Assembly (NCBI GenBank): GCA_965220645.1
Contig: OZ244836.1
Coordinates: 2,542,001-2,606,000, forward strand
Reading direction: 5' to 3'
DNA: 64,000 nt
Source of the DNA: Aldehydirespirator sp965220645
GTDB taxonomy: Bacteria; Actinomycetota; Acidimicrobiia; Acidimicrobiales; Aldehydirespiratoraceae
Shown: piece after piece, positions 27,203 to 35,637 of the stretch
How positions within the stretch are numbered: the first letter of the stretch is position 1
Layout of the letters: every line of letters begins with the position of its first letter
Program-made: the position numbers and the translations under genes
Notes under the pieces: model-generated
Told to the model about the DNA's origin: nothing
Databases searched by the model: none
The model's input: the letters and a program-made list of their open reading frames with translations, nothing else

Positions 27203-27988
27203 ATGGCTGCCACCTACCTCGACCGGATCGTGGCCGCGCACCGCGATGCGGCCCGAGCCGATCGGCGCAACCCGGCCGACCTGCTGGAACCGGCCCGTTC
27301 CTGCCTGCCGGCTCGGGGCTTTCGCTCCCGGCTGGCATCTTCGAACGGCACCGCCGTCATCGCGGAGGTGAAGCGGCGCTCCCCGTCCAAGGGCGACCTG
27401 CGATCCGATCTGGACCCCGCTGCGCTGGCTTGGCAGTACGAGTCGGGCGGGGCCGCGTGCCTGTCGGTGCTCACCGACTCCGATTGGTTCGGCGGTTCGG
27501 CCTCGGACCTGCAGGCAGCCCGCGACGCGACGAGCCTGCCCGCCCTGCGCAAGGACTTCACGGTCGACGAGCGTGACGTGCTCGACGCCCGCATCATGGG
27601 GGCCGACTGCGTGCTGTTGATCGTGGCCGCGCTGGACGACGACGAGCTGACCCGGTTCTGCGCCCTGGCCCGGGACATCGGCCTTGACGCTCTAGTGGAG
27701 GTTCATGACGATGCCGAACTGCACCGGGCCCTGTCGGCAGGAGCCGACCTCGTCGGCGTGAACCAGCGCGACCTGGTGACCTTCGAGGTGGACCGGGCCC
27801 GGGCCGCCCGCCTGGCTCCCTTGATCCCCGACGGCGTCGTGTCGGTGGCCGAGTCCGGCATCGCGGGTCCGGCCGACATGGCTCGCCTCGCCGAGGCCGG
27901 CTACGGCGGGGTGCTGGTGGGGGAGTCGCTGGTTCGTTCTGCCGATGCGGCAGCGGCCGTGCGGGCCCTGGTCGCCGCCGGCTCCTAG
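27203..27988 (+). CDS. trpC: Indole-3-glycerol phosphate synthase
   Basis: Closes the indole ring from CdRP. The 261-residue barrel has AEVKRRSPSKGDL near 55 with the catalytic Lys, ALRKDFTVDE near 113, LVEVHDDAEL, GVNQRDL and VAESGI. There is no fusion with TrpF. It is 40 bases after the J-domain gene, with GAGG before the ATG. Confidence 0.95.
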   Translation: MAATYLDRIVAAHRDAARADRRNPADLLEPARSCLPARGFRSRLASSNGTAVIAEVKRRSPSKGDLRSDLDPAALAWQYESGGAACLSVLTDSDWFGGSASDLQAARDATSLPALRKDFTVDERDVLDARIMGADCVLLIVAALDDDELTRFCALARDIGLDALVEVHDDAELHRALSAGADLVGVNQRDLVTFEVDRARAARLAPLIPDGVVSVAESGIAGPADMARLAEAGYGGVLVGESLVRSADAAAAVRALVAAGS

Positions 27989-28041
27989 GGCTGCCGGCTC
28001 CGGGAGGACCGGCAATCAGGCCGCGTCAGGCTCCAACCCAC

Positions 28042-28047
28042 TAGCGT
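28042..28047 (+). promoter_or_regulatory. -10 box (TAGCGT) of trpF-trpB-trpA
   Basis: TAGCGT ends six bases before the trpF GTG, giving trpFBA a separate leaderless promoter. Confidence 0.45.
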
Positions 28048-28053
28048 CGAGGC

Positions 28054-28749
28054 GTGTTCGTCAAGATCTGCGGTACCACTACCGAGGATGACGCGCTGCT
28101 GGCCGTGGCCATGGGGGCCGACGCGGTGGGATTCATCTTCGCCCCGTCACCCCGCCAGGTGTCGATGGACCGGGTCCGGGACATCGTGCGCCGCCTGCCC
28201 AGCGACGTGCTCAGCGTGGGCGTGTTCCGCAACGAGATGCCGGCCCGCGTGGTGGAGATCACCTCTAATGCGCGTCTGGGGGCGGCCCAGCTCAGCGGCC
28301 ACGAATCGCCCGAGGACACGGCCTGGGTGGCCGAGAGAGTGCCCGCCACCATCAAGGCCTTTCCGGCCGGTCATGAGGGCCTGGAGCACCTGGCCGACTA
28401 CGGCGCAGACGTGGTGATGCTCGACAACGAACGGCCCGGCTCCGGCCAGGTGTTCGACTGGTCCCTGGCCGAGGGCGCGCCGCTGGCCGGCCACCGGCTG
28501 CTCCTGGCGGGCGGCCTCGACGCCGGCAATGTGGCCGCGGCCATCCAGAGGGTCCGGCCGTGGGGGGTGGACGTGGCCAGCGGCGTGGAGAGCAGGCCGG
28601 GCCGCAAGGACCCGGCCCGGCTGCGGGCCTTCCTGAATGAGGCCAAAGCGGCCGGAGCCGAGACCGCCAGGCAGCAGGTGGCGTCTGCGGACGAGGTGCG
28701 CGGGCACCCGGCCGGACCCGGCCCCTACGACTGGGAACAGGACCAGTGA
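28054..28749 (+). CDS. trpF: Phosphoribosylanthranilate isomerase
   Basis: Converts PRA to CdRP. The 231 residues begin with FVKICGTTTEDDA (catalytic Cys near 6). GFIFAPSPRQVS, the Asp region VMLDNERPGSG and ASGVESRPGRKD are present. The last 30 residues are an extra polar tail. Its presence is notable because many actinobacteria lack trpF and use PriA. The stop overlaps trpB at GTGA. Confidence 0.92.
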   Translation: MFVKICGTTTEDDALLAVAMGADAVGFIFAPSPRQVSMDRVRDIVRRLPSDVLSVGVFRNEMPARVVEITSNARLGAAQLSGHESPEDTAWVAERVPATIKAFPAGHEGLEHLADYGADVVMLDNERPGSGQVFDWSLAEGAPLAGHRLLLAGGLDAGNVAAAIQRVRPWGVDVASGVESRPGRKDPARLRAFLNEAKAAGAETARQQVASADEVRGHPAGPGPYDWEQDQ

Positions 28750-30011
28750 GCGTGACGGCGGGCTCAGCATCAGGCGAGTTCATGGGCGAGCCCACAATCG
28801 CCGCAGCATCAGGCGAGTTCATGGGCGAGCCCACAATCGCCGCAGCATCAGGCGAGTTCATGGGCGAGCCCAGCGCTGATGGGCGCTTCGGCGAGTTCGG
28901 TGGCATGTTCGTGCCCGAGACCCTGGTGCCGGCCTGCCAAGAGCTCGACCGGGCCTTCCGCGCCGCGTGGGGGGACCCCGCCTTCCGGAACGAACTCGAC
29001 CGGCTGCTGCGCGACTACGCCGGCCGGCCCTCACCCCTCACCGAGTGCGAGAACCTGTCCGAGGAGTTGGGAGTGCGCATCCTGTTGAAGCGCGAGGACC
29101 TCAACCACACCGGCAGCCACAAGATCAACAACGTGCTCGGCCAGGCCCTGCTGGCCCAACGAATGGGCAAGGCCAGCCTGGTGGCCGAGACCGGTGCGGG
29201 CCAGCACGGCGTGGCCACGGCCACCGCGGCCGCCCTGTTCGGCATGGACTGCCTGGTGTACATGGGCACCGTCGACATCGCCCGGCAGGAGCTCAACGTG
29301 TTCCGCATGCGTTTGCTGGGCGCCGAGGTCCGGGCGGCGGAGACCGGATCATGCACTCTCAAGGACGCCGTCAACGAGGCCATGCGCCACTGGGTGGCGG
29401 TGGTCGACACCACCCACTACTGCCTGGGCTCGGTGATGGGCCCGCACCCGTACCCGTGGATGGTCCGCGAGTTCCAGAGGGTGGTGGGGGAGGAGGCCCG
29501 CCGCCAGTGCGCCGAGATCCTCGACGGCGGGGTGCCCGACATCGTCACGGCCGCGGTGGGAGGGGGCTCCAACGCAGCCGGGATCTTCGCGGGCTTCGCA
29601 AACACCTCCGCCGCGCTAGTCGGGGTGGAGCCGGCCGGGGGCGCGGCCATCGGCCGGTCCGTGCCCGGCATAGTCCACGGTTCGCGGTCGTACCTGATGC
29701 AGGACGAGTGGGGCCAAGTGCTGGAGGCCGAGTCGATCTCGGCCGGACTCGACTATCCGGGCGTCGGCCCGGAGCACTCGCATCTGGCCGCCACCGGGCG
29801 GGCCGTCTACGAGCAGGTCACCGACGCCGAGGTGATCGAGGCGTTCAGCCTGCTGTCGCGGGCCGAGGGCATCATTCCCGCCCTGGAGTGCGCCCACGCG
29901 CTGGCCTGGGTGTCGCGGGCCCGCGCCGAGTTGGCCGGCCGCACCGTGCTGTTGAATCTCAGCGGCCGGGGCGACAAGGACGTCGACCAGATGATGGGCA
30001 TCCTCGGGTGA
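28746..30011 (+). CDS. trpB: Tryptophan synthase beta chain
   Basis: PLP enzyme condensing indole with serine. 421 residues; the PLP lysine is in NHTGSHKINN (about 126), with GAGQHG, GGGSNAAG and the ammonium-site GSRSYLMQ also present. The first 40 residues are not part of the fold. They come from a 13-codon unit repeated two and a half times, each copy holding an in-frame ATG. The enzyme proper begins near GRFGEFGGMFVPETL. Translation could start at the overlapping GTG 28746 or at any of the repeated ATGs. Confidence 0.95.
   Translation: MSVTAGSASGEFMGEPTIAAASGEFMGEPTIAAASGEFMGEPSADGRFGEFGGMFVPETLVPACQELDRAFRAAWGDPAFRNELDRLLRDYAGRPSPLTECENLSEELGVRILLKREDLNHTGSHKINNVLGQALLAQRMGKASLVAETGAGQHGVATATAAALFGMDCLVYMGTVDIARQELNVFRMRLLGAEVRAAETGSCTLKDAVNEAMRHWVAVVDTTHYCLGSVMGPHPYPWMVREFQRVVGEEARRQCAEILDGGVPDIVTAAVGGGSNAAGIFAGFANTSAALVGVEPAGGAAIGRSVPGIVHGSRSYLMQDEWGQVLEAESISAGLDYPGVGPEHSHLAATGRAVYEQVTDAEVIEAFSLLSRAEGIIPALECAHALAWVSRARAELAGRTVLLNLSGRGDKDVDQMMGILG
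28767..28872 (+). repeat. 39-base tandem repeat at the trpB start
   Basis: Units begin at 28767, 28806 and 28845; the third is cut short after 28 bases. Copies are identical, and 39 is a multiple of three, so the frame is kept. Each encodes ASGEFMGEPTIAA. Confidence 0.95.
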
Positions 30012-30841
30012 CCACGGCCAAAGACACCGCCGCACCCGGCGGGGCAGACACCTCGGGACGGCTCGAGACTGCGCTGCGGAGCCGTCGCGGCGCCGGAGGC
30101 AAGTGCTTCGTGCCCTACGTCACCGGCGGTCTGGGCGACGACTGGCTGGAGACAATCTGCGCGGTCGCCGCAGCCGGAGCCGACGCCATCGAGATCGGCG
30201 TTCCGTTCTCGGACCCAGTGATAGACGGCACCGTCATCCAGCAGGCCAACGACCGGGCCCTGGCCGACGGCGCCACGCCGCAGTCGATCCTGGCCGCGGT
30301 GCGGGGCGCGGCGGCCGACGTCGGCGTGCCCACCGTGGTGATGACCTACGTGAACATCGCCCACCACATGGGCTACGAGCGGTTCGCCTCGTCGCTGGCA
30401 GAAGCCGGTGTGAGCGGCTGCATCCTGCCCGACCTGCCCCTCGAGGAAGTGGGGGAGTGGTCGGAGTGCGCGGACGCGGCCGGCGTGGAGACGGTGCTGC
30501 TGGCCGCGCCCACCGCGCCCGACGAGCGCCTGCCCCGCATCTGCGCCCGGTCCCGGGGCTTCGTGTACAGCGTAGGCCTGATGGGGATCACCGGAGTCCG
30601 CGAGGAACTGGCCGCCAGCGCCACCCGCACGGCGGCCCGTCTCAAGGCGGTCACCGACCGGCCCGTCCTGGTGGGGGTGGGGGTCGGCACTCCCGCCCAA
30701 GCGGCCGAGGTGTGCGAGGTGGCCGATGGGGCGGTCGTCGGCTCGGCCATCGTCACAAGGATGCTGGAGGGCGCCGGACCGGAGGGCGTGGCCGGGCTGG
30801 TGGCCGACTTCCGCGCCGCTCTGGACGCAGCCCACGGATAG
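30008..30841 (+). CDS. trpA: Tryptophan synthase alpha chain
   Basis: Cleaves indole-3-glycerol phosphate and passes indole to TrpB. 277 residues; GKCFVPYVTGG near 30, the catalytic Glu in EIGVPFSDP near 61, the catalytic Asp in CILPDLPLEEV, and GVGVGTPAQA. The GTG overlaps the trpB stop at GTGA, as expected for subunits made one to one. About 20 polar residues precede the conserved core. Confidence 0.95.
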   Translation: MTTAKDTAAPGGADTSGRLETALRSRRGAGGKCFVPYVTGGLGDDWLETICAVAAAGADAIEIGVPFSDPVIDGTVIQQANDRALADGATPQSILAAVRGAAADVGVPTVVMTYVNIAHHMGYERFASSLAEAGVSGCILPDLPLEEVGEWSECADAAGVETVLLAAPTAPDERLPRICARSRGFVYSVGLMGITGVREELAASATRTAARLKAVTDRPVLVGVGVGTPAQAAEVCEVADGAVVGSAIVTRMLEGAGPEGVAGLVADFRAALDAAHG

Positions 30842-30854
30842 GACGCCCCGACCG

Positions 30855-30860
30855 TACGCT
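30855..30860 (+). promoter_or_regulatory. -10 box (TACGCT) of the flavin oxidoreductase gene
   Basis: TACGCT ends seven bases before the GTG at 30868. Confidence 0.4.
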
Positions 30861-30867
30861 CCAGCAG

Positions 30868-32457
30868 GTGGCTCGACGCGCCCGGATGATGGACCACGAC
30901 CTGATCGTGGTGGGCGGCGGTGCGGCCGGACTGGGCGCAGTGCGCGCCGCGCTCTGGGCGGGCGCGGGTGCGGCCATGGTCACCGACTCGGCACCGGGCG
31001 GGGACTGCACGTTCACCGGCTGCGTGCCCTCCAAGGCGCTGCTGGCCGCAGCCCGCGACGGGCTGGGCTTCAACGACGCGATGGCCCGGGTGCGCTCAAC
31101 CATCGAGCACATCGCGGCCACCGAGTCGGCCGAGGTGCTGGAGGCCGAGGGAGTCACCGTCATCGAGGGCCGGGCCCGCCTTGTCACGCACGACACGGTC
31201 GCGGTGGGGGAGCGGCGCATCACCGCGCCCCGCATCGTGCTGGCCACCGGCTCGCGGCCGTCGCTGCCCGACGACATCCCGGGTCTGGCCGAAGCGCGGC
31301 CGCTGACCAACGAGACAGTCTTCGACCTGACCGAGCCACCCAAGTCGCTGGGCATCATCGGCGGCGGCCCGACCGGCTGCGAACTGGCCCAAGCCTTCGC
31401 CATCCTTGGTGTGGACGTGACCCTGTTCGAGTACCAGCAGCAGCTGTTGCCCAACGAGGAGCCCGAAGCCGCGGCGGCGGTGAGAGAGGCGCTCCAGGCC
31501 GACGGGGTGAGAGTGCTGCGCTGTGCCCGTGTCGCCCGCGTCACCCCGGCCCGGCGGGATTCGCCCGGCGCTGGGCCCTACTCGCTCCTCTACCGGCTCT
31601 CCCGCTCCGGCGGGATAGGAGGGCGTGTCACGGTGGACCGGCTGCTGGTGGCCACCGGCCGGACGCCTGCGACCGAGGGGCTGGGGCTCGAGGAGATGAG
31701 ACTCAAGCTCGGCGAGTGGAGCGGCCACGTTGTCACCGACGAACGGCTCGAGACGTCGGTGAGGGGCGTCTATGCAGCCGGCGACGTTGCCGCCTGGCGG
31801 CTGAGGCGCTCCATCCGGCAGCGAATCCGGCCGATGCCCTTGTTCAAGATCGACAAGATCGATGAGCTGCACCCATCCCGCCGGAGGCTGCTACGCCGTA
31901 CCGGGCGTCGGGTCCGGCGCATCCCGGCGCGCGACCGGGCGCGGCGGCACCAGCGGCAGCACTATGCGGCGTTGAACCTGTCACATGCGGCCGACGAGAT
32001 GGGCCGGATCGCGGCCAGCAACGCGCTGGGCAAGGGCCTTCGGGGACAGTTCCGCGGCAATCTCGTGCCCAGAGTGGTGTTCACCGACCCCGAGGTCGCC
32101 TCGGTGGGCGTGACCCCGGCACACGCGCCGCCGGGCAGCCGGGTGGCTTACCTTCCGTTGGCCGAGGTGGACCGGGCGGTCACCGACGGACGCACCGCCG
32201 GCTTCATCGCCATCGTCGCCGGGCCTCGCCGCCTGCTGCGCAACGCGGGCGGCGGCCGGATCCTGGGCGCCACCATCGTCGCGCCCCGGGCCGGAGAGAT
32301 GATCGCCGAGATCGTGCTGGCCATGCGCACCGGCGCCTTTGCCGGCCGTCTGGCCCAGGCCTCGCACGCCTACCCGACCTGGTCGAGCGGAGTGCAGAAG
32401 GCTGCGGCCCAGTTCTTCGGCGAGATCGAGGGCCGCCGAGCCCGACAGGTCGACTAG
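30868..32457 (+). CDS. Pyridine nucleotide-disulphide oxidoreductase (MerA/Lpd-like) with a basic insert
   Basis: FAD/NAD(P)H-dependent reductase of 529 residues. It shows the FAD loop VVGGGAAGLG near 14, the redox cysteines GGDCTFTGCVPSK (Cys47, Cys52), the NAD loop IGGGPTGCELA near 166 and the second FAD motif VYAAGDVA near 300. Straight after AAGDVA lies an insert of about 60 residues, extremely rich in Arg, before HAADEMGRIA. In the family these motifs are normally only about ten residues apart. The C-terminal HAYPTW carries the usual His but lacks the Glu of the HPT-x-x-E motif. The substrate is unknown; a stand-alone lipoamide dehydrogenase is less likely. GTG 30868 fits a TACGCT box; ATG 30886 is an alternative. 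Confidence 0.8.
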   Translation: MARRARMMDHDLIVVGGGAAGLGAVRAALWAGAGAAMVTDSAPGGDCTFTGCVPSKALLAAARDGLGFNDAMARVRSTIEHIAATESAEVLEAEGVTVIEGRARLVTHDTVAVGERRITAPRIVLATGSRPSLPDDIPGLAEARPLTNETVFDLTEPPKSLGIIGGGPTGCELAQAFAILGVDVTLFEYQQQLLPNEEPEAAAAVREALQADGVRVLRCARVARVTPARRDSPGAGPYSLLYRLSRSGGIGGRVTVDRLLVATGRTPATEGLGLEEMRLKLGEWSGHVVTDERLETSVRGVYAAGDVAAWRLRRSIRQRIRPMPLFKIDKIDELHPSRRRLLRRTGRRVRRIPARDRARRHQRQHYAALNLSHAADEMGRIAASNALGKGLRGQFRGNLVPRVVFTDPEVASVGVTPAHAPPGSRVAYLPLAEVDRAVTDGRTAGFIAIVAGPRRLLRNAGGGRILGATIVAPRAGEMIAEIVLAMRTGAFAGRLAQASHAYPTWSSGVQKAAAQFFGEIEGRRARQVD

Positions 32458-32586
32458 CCGGTCCGTCGCGGAATTGATTGGAGCGCTCGGAGTGGTGCCA
32501 AGCTGGGGCTTGGGCCTTCCACGCTGCCCCAGCCATTTGGACGACACAGCACTAGCCGGTTACGAGTCGGAAAGTGGTGTTCCGCG

Positions 32587-33339
32587 CTAGCCGGTGGTCA
32601 GGCCCCCATCGGCGCTGAGGATGGCGCCGTGTATGCCGGGGCAGTCATCGGAGGCCACGAAGGCGAACAGCGCAGCGATGTGCTCGGGCTGGCTCATCGG
32701 CTTGAACGCCATCATGCGCCGGACGAAGTGCCGGTCGGGGTCGTCGACTTGCCTGTAGTTGCGGGTCATTGGGGTGTCCACCCCGCCGGGAGCGATGGCG
32801 TTGACCCGCACCGGCGTCTTGGACAGCTCCATGGCCAGCGCCTTGGTCAGCTGCACCACCGCTCCCTTGGTGGCGCAATACGTGGTCAGGTAGGCCATCC
32901 CCTGGATCCCGGCGTTGGAGGCGAAGTTGACGATGTTGCCGCCCGAGGCGAGCAGGTGGGGGAGCGCGGCCTGGGTCAGGAAGAACATGCCCTTGACGTT
33001 CACGTCGAACATGCGGTCCCAGCCATCCTCGGTGACGTCCTCCACCCGGTCCTGCCATGAGAGCCCGGCGATGTTGCCGAGCACGTCGATGCGCCCGAAA
33101 GCGTCCACGCACGCGGCCGCGGCCGCCTCGCAGTCGGCCACCGACGACAGGTCACCGCGCTGGGTCTCGATCCGTCCCCCCGATCCGGTGATCTGGGACG
33201 CAGTCTCGGCCAGACCCTCGTCGTTCACGTCCACTCCGAACACCGCCGCGCCCTCCGTGGCCAAACGGATGGACACCGCCCGCCCCATGCCCGAGGCCGC
33301 TCCGGTGATCAGCGCCACCTTGCCGTCGAATCTCCCCAT
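32587..33339 (-). CDS. Short-chain dehydrogenase/reductase
   Basis: 250-residue NAD(P)-dependent oxidoreductase of the classical SDR family. TGAASGMGRAV near 12 binds the cofactor, and DVND near 36 suggests NAD. NIAG follows, then the catalytic Ser in NFASNAG and YCATKGAVV (Tyr, Lys). The C-terminal ILSADGGLTTG is typical. Its substrate cannot be told. It is transcribed towards the reductase gene; the 129-base gap between them holds nothing I recognise. Confidence 0.88.
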   Translation of the reverse strand: MGRFDGKVALITGAASGMGRAVSIRLATEGAAVFGVDVNDEGLAETASQITGSGGRIETQRGDLSSVADCEAAAAACVDAFGRIDVLGNIAGLSWQDRVEDVTEDGWDRMFDVNVKGMFFLTQAALPHLLASGGNIVNFASNAGIQGMAYLTTYCATKGAVVQLTKALAMELSKTPVRVNAIAPGGVDTPMTRNYRQVDDPDRHFVRRMMAFKPMSQPEHIAALFAFVASDDCPGIHGAILSADGGLTTG

Positions 33340-33383
33340 GGACTACCACCCGTCTGAGTCGGCCCTCTGCGCAGACGCGGAGG

Positions 33384-34028
33384 CTACCGGCCGGATTGTG
33401 GGGCGGTGCGGCGGAAAGTGACGCTCATCCGGGGCGGAGCGGCCGCGACCTTGGGCACCGAGTGCTCCCAACTCTGCTGGCAGGCACCTCCCATCACGAG
33501 CAGGTCGCCCGACGCCAGGGTGAGCGAGCGGCTGCGGCCTCCGCCGGCAGGCCGCAGCAGGAATCGCCGGGGGCCTCCCAGCGACACGATGGCGACCACG
33601 GCGTCGGCAGGGTCGATCCCGATCCGGTCGCTGTGCCAGGCCACGGAGTCGTCACCGCCCCGGTAGTAGTTCACCCACACCGAGTTGAAGCCGTCGCGGT
33701 AGCGAGCCGCCAGGGTCCCCGCCATGTCATCGATCAGCGGCACCGAGCCCGCCGAGCCAGGCCGCACGAACGCCCCGAGGCGCGGCTCGTCAACCATCTG
33801 CCCGTACATGGGACGCTTGGCTCGGGTCCAGCGCAGGCGGGTCGCCAGCAGTTCCAGCAGCTCATCGCCGCCGCGCAGCCACCTCGACGACCTGTCTGTC
33901 CAGCTGCGGTCGTCCAGGTGCAGCCGCTCGACGGTCGCGGTGGGGTCGAGGGCCGGTGGACCCTGAGCGAAGAGGTCGCCTTGCCGCGGTCCCACCTCGG
34001 CGTGCGTGCCCGACCGGGAGATCCCCAT
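33384..34028 (-). CDS. alkB: AlkB-type 2-oxoglutarate/iron dioxygenase
   Basis: Direct-reversal repair enzyme that oxidises methyl groups off damaged bases. In its 214 residues the iron ligands are His and Asp of AWHSD (near 133) and His of WEHSVPK (near 190). RMSVTFR supplies the 2-oxoglutarate Arg, and NYYRGGDDSVAWHSD is characteristic of bacterial and eukaryotic AlkB homologues. The ATG lies six bases from a TAATGT box. An SOS box sits just upstream of that, so induction by DNA damage through LexA is likely. Confidence 0.9.
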   Translation of the reverse strand: MGISRSGTHAEVGPRQGDLFAQGPPALDPTATVERLHLDDRSWTDRSSRWLRGGDELLELLATRLRWTRAKRPMYGQMVDEPRLGAFVRPGSAGSVPLIDDMAGTLAARYRDGFNSVWVNYYRGGDDSVAWHSDRIGIDPADAVVAIVSLGGPRRFLLRPAGGGRSRSLTLASGDLLVMGGACQQSWEHSVPKVAAAPPRMSVTFRRTAPQSGR

Positions 34029-34034
34029 GAATGA

Positions 34035-34040
34035 ACATTA
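34035..34040 (-). promoter_or_regulatory. -10 box (TAATGT) of alkB
   Basis: TAATGT lies six bases from the alkB ATG and two bases from the SOS box, so a repressor bound there would block the polymerase. Confidence 0.55.
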
Positions 34041-34041
34041 G

Positions 34042-34055
34042 CGAACATCTGTTCG
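34042..34055. promoter_or_regulatory. LexA (SOS) box upstream of alkB
   Basis: CGAACATCTGTTCG is a near-perfect palindrome matching the Gram-positive/actinobacterial LexA operator GAAC-N4-GTTC. It is placed between the expected -35 and the -10 of alkB. It is the only such box I noticed in the window. Confidence 0.7.
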
Positions 34056-34077
34056 CACGACAAGCCTGTTACACGGG

Positions 34078-34626
34078 TCAGTTGTCGGTGGGGTTGCGCG
34101 GGTACAGGCGAAGGCGCCTTAGATCCCCCTGCTGGCGAGCGAACACCTGCCACCACAGCTCGTTGGGGTCCTCCGAGAACGGATCGGACCCGTCGAGGTC
34201 GAGCACGAACCAGGCGTCCTCGGCCAGTTCAGCCTCGAGCTGTCCCGGCGCCCACGCTGCGTAGCCGGCGAAGATGCGCACCTCATCCAGCCCGCCGACC
34301 TCGTCAGGGTTGCGCTCCAGATCGACGGTGCCGATCCGCCCTATGACCTGGGACCAGTTCTCGTCGGCATCGTCGAGTGCCACCGACGCCAGCGCTATGA
34401 CCGAGGACTGGCTCACCGGACCGCCGACGAACACCACGGGCGGCTCGCTCACCGCCGCCGCCCAGTCTCCAATAGCGCTGCTGACGGTCAGCTCGCTGGG
34501 CCGGTTGAGAACCACGCCCAGCGCACCCTCGTCACTGTGCTCGAGCATCAGCAGCACTGTCTGGCGGAAATTCGGATCGGACAGACTCGGCGTAGCCACA
34601 AGAAGCTTCCCGCGGGTCGATTCCAT
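34078..34626 (-). CDS. yqgE: YqgE/AlgH family protein (DUF179)
   Basis: 182 residues matching the UPF0301 family, with GKLLVATPSL near 6, LMLEHSDEGALGVVLNRP near 27, VFVGGPV near 64 and IFAGYAAWAPGQLEAEL near 120. The biochemical function of the family is not established. The ATG at 34626 begins the conserved core; the frame stays open further upstream, but that part is antisense to thiD. A GGAAG lies about ten bases upstream. Confidence 0.88.
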   Translation of the reverse strand: MESTRGKLLVATPSLSDPNFRQTVLLMLEHSDEGALGVVLNRPSELTVSSAIGDWAAAVSEPPVVFVGGPVSQSSVIALASVALDDADENWSQVIGRIGTVDLERNPDEVGGLDEVRIFAGYAAWAPGQLEAELAEDAWFVLDLDGSDPFSEDPNELWWQVFARQQGDLRRLRLYPRNPTDN

Positions 34627-34727
34627 TCGTGGGTCTTCCAGGTTGCGGACGGATGGGGAGCGGCACGGTGGCAAATCCGGCGACCCCAAGCGATGGCGGT
34701 GTGACGAGGTGGCTATGTGGCACGATC

Positions 34728-34733
34728 TAGGGT
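34728..34733 (+). promoter_or_regulatory. -10 box (TAGGGT) of thiD
   Basis: TAGGGT precedes GTG codons at 34735 and 34738 and an ATG at 34747. Transcription would begin near 34740, so the message has almost no leader. Confidence 0.4.
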
Positions 34734-34737
34734 TGTG

Positions 34738-35574
34738 GTGTCGACCATGCCGCCCGTGCTGCTCACGATAGCCGCTTCGGACCCTCTGGGTGGTGCGGGC
34801 GTGCAAGCCGATCTGGCCACATTCGCGGCCTTCGGGGTCCACGGAGCCAGCGCTCTCACGACCGTCACCGCGCAGTCCCTGACCGCGGTCACCGCCGTCG
34901 AGCCGGTCCAGGCCGACCTGGTGGCGCGCCAGATCGACTCGGTGGCGTCCGAGTTGGGCGTGGCCGGCGCCAAGACAGGACTGCTGCGCCGGCGCGAGGT
35001 GGTAGAGCTGGTGGCGGAGCGGATCGAGCGCGGCGTCCTGCCCGCGCCCGTGGTCGATCCGGTCATGGTGGACGGCAGGGGGGTTCTCTTCGTGGCCGAC
35101 GAAGTCGAGCAGGCCTACCGCGAGCGCCTGTTCCCCTTGGCCCGGGTGATCACGCCGAACCGCCGTGAGGCCGAGTTGCTGGCCGGCACGTCCCTGCCCG
35201 GCCCTGCGGCCGTGCTCGACTGCGCCGAGACGTTCCGGATGCTCGGATCGGACGCTGTGGTGGTTACCGGGGGTGCCTTCGAGGGCAAGCCCGACGATGT
35301 GGTCATCACCGCGGACGGCGATGCCTGGGTCGAGCCCGGTCAGCGCGTCCACACCAGAAACGTCCGCGGCAGCGGCTGCACGTTCTCAGCCGCGCTGGCG
35401 GCCGGACTCGCCCTCGGCGCTGATCTGGAACGCGCCGTTGCCGACGCCGGCCGGTTCGTGCGCTCGGCCATAGAGGCATCCGCAGCATGGAAACTAAACG
35501 GCCCCGGCCCAGTATCCCACAGCGTCCCCGGGCACCGCAGACCCAACCCCAAGGCCCGGCCCGACTCACATTAG
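34738..35574 (+). CDS. thiD: Hydroxymethylpyrimidine/phosphomethylpyrimidine kinase
   Basis: Thiamine-synthesis kinase of the ribokinase fold, phosphorylating HMP and HMP-P. 278 residues; LTIAASDPLGGAGVQADL at the start, PVVDPVMVDGRG near 108, ITPNRREAELL near 140, VVVTGG, and the anion-hole motif VRGSGCTFSAALAA near 208. The last 25 residues are a Pro/Arg-rich tail. No other thi gene is adjacent. Start codon choice among GTG 34717, GTG 34738 and ATG 34747 is uncertain. Confidence 0.92.
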   Translation: MSTMPPVLLTIAASDPLGGAGVQADLATFAAFGVHGASALTTVTAQSLTAVTAVEPVQADLVARQIDSVASELGVAGAKTGLLRRREVVELVAERIERGVLPAPVVDPVMVDGRGVLFVADEVEQAYRERLFPLARVITPNRREAELLAGTSLPGPAAVLDCAETFRMLGSDAVVVTGGAFEGKPDDVVITADGDAWVEPGQRVHTRNVRGSGCTFSAALAAGLALGADLERAVADAGRFVRSAIEASAAWKLNGPGPVSHSVPGHRRPNPKARPDSH

Positions 35575-35590
35575 GTAAAGTTTACTTTAC
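35575..35590. repeat. AT-rich inverted repeat after thiD
   Basis: GTAAAG-TTTA-CTTTAC directly follows the thiD stop, in a roughly 35-base AT-rich patch that stands out from the surroundings. It might be an operator or a rare terminator; no T run follows. Confidence 0.4.
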
Positions 35591-35637
35591 ATAATGTATA
35601 TTTCCGGCGGCATCCCAGGGCTTTGCTAGGGCGCCAC

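Noticed and set aside
28967..30007. Open frame through trpB continuing into trpA
   Set aside because: The upstream part is Arg/Gly/Pro-rich out-of-frame translation of trpB. Only the part from the GTG at 30008 is TrpA.
30103..30867. Upstream extension of the flavin reductase frame through trpA
   Set aside because: It is an out-of-frame reading of trpA with shadow composition. The enzyme starts at 30868 or 30886.
34627..35352. N-terminal extension of the YqgE frame
   Set aside because: It runs antisense through thiD and lacks any family similarity; YqgE begins at 34626.
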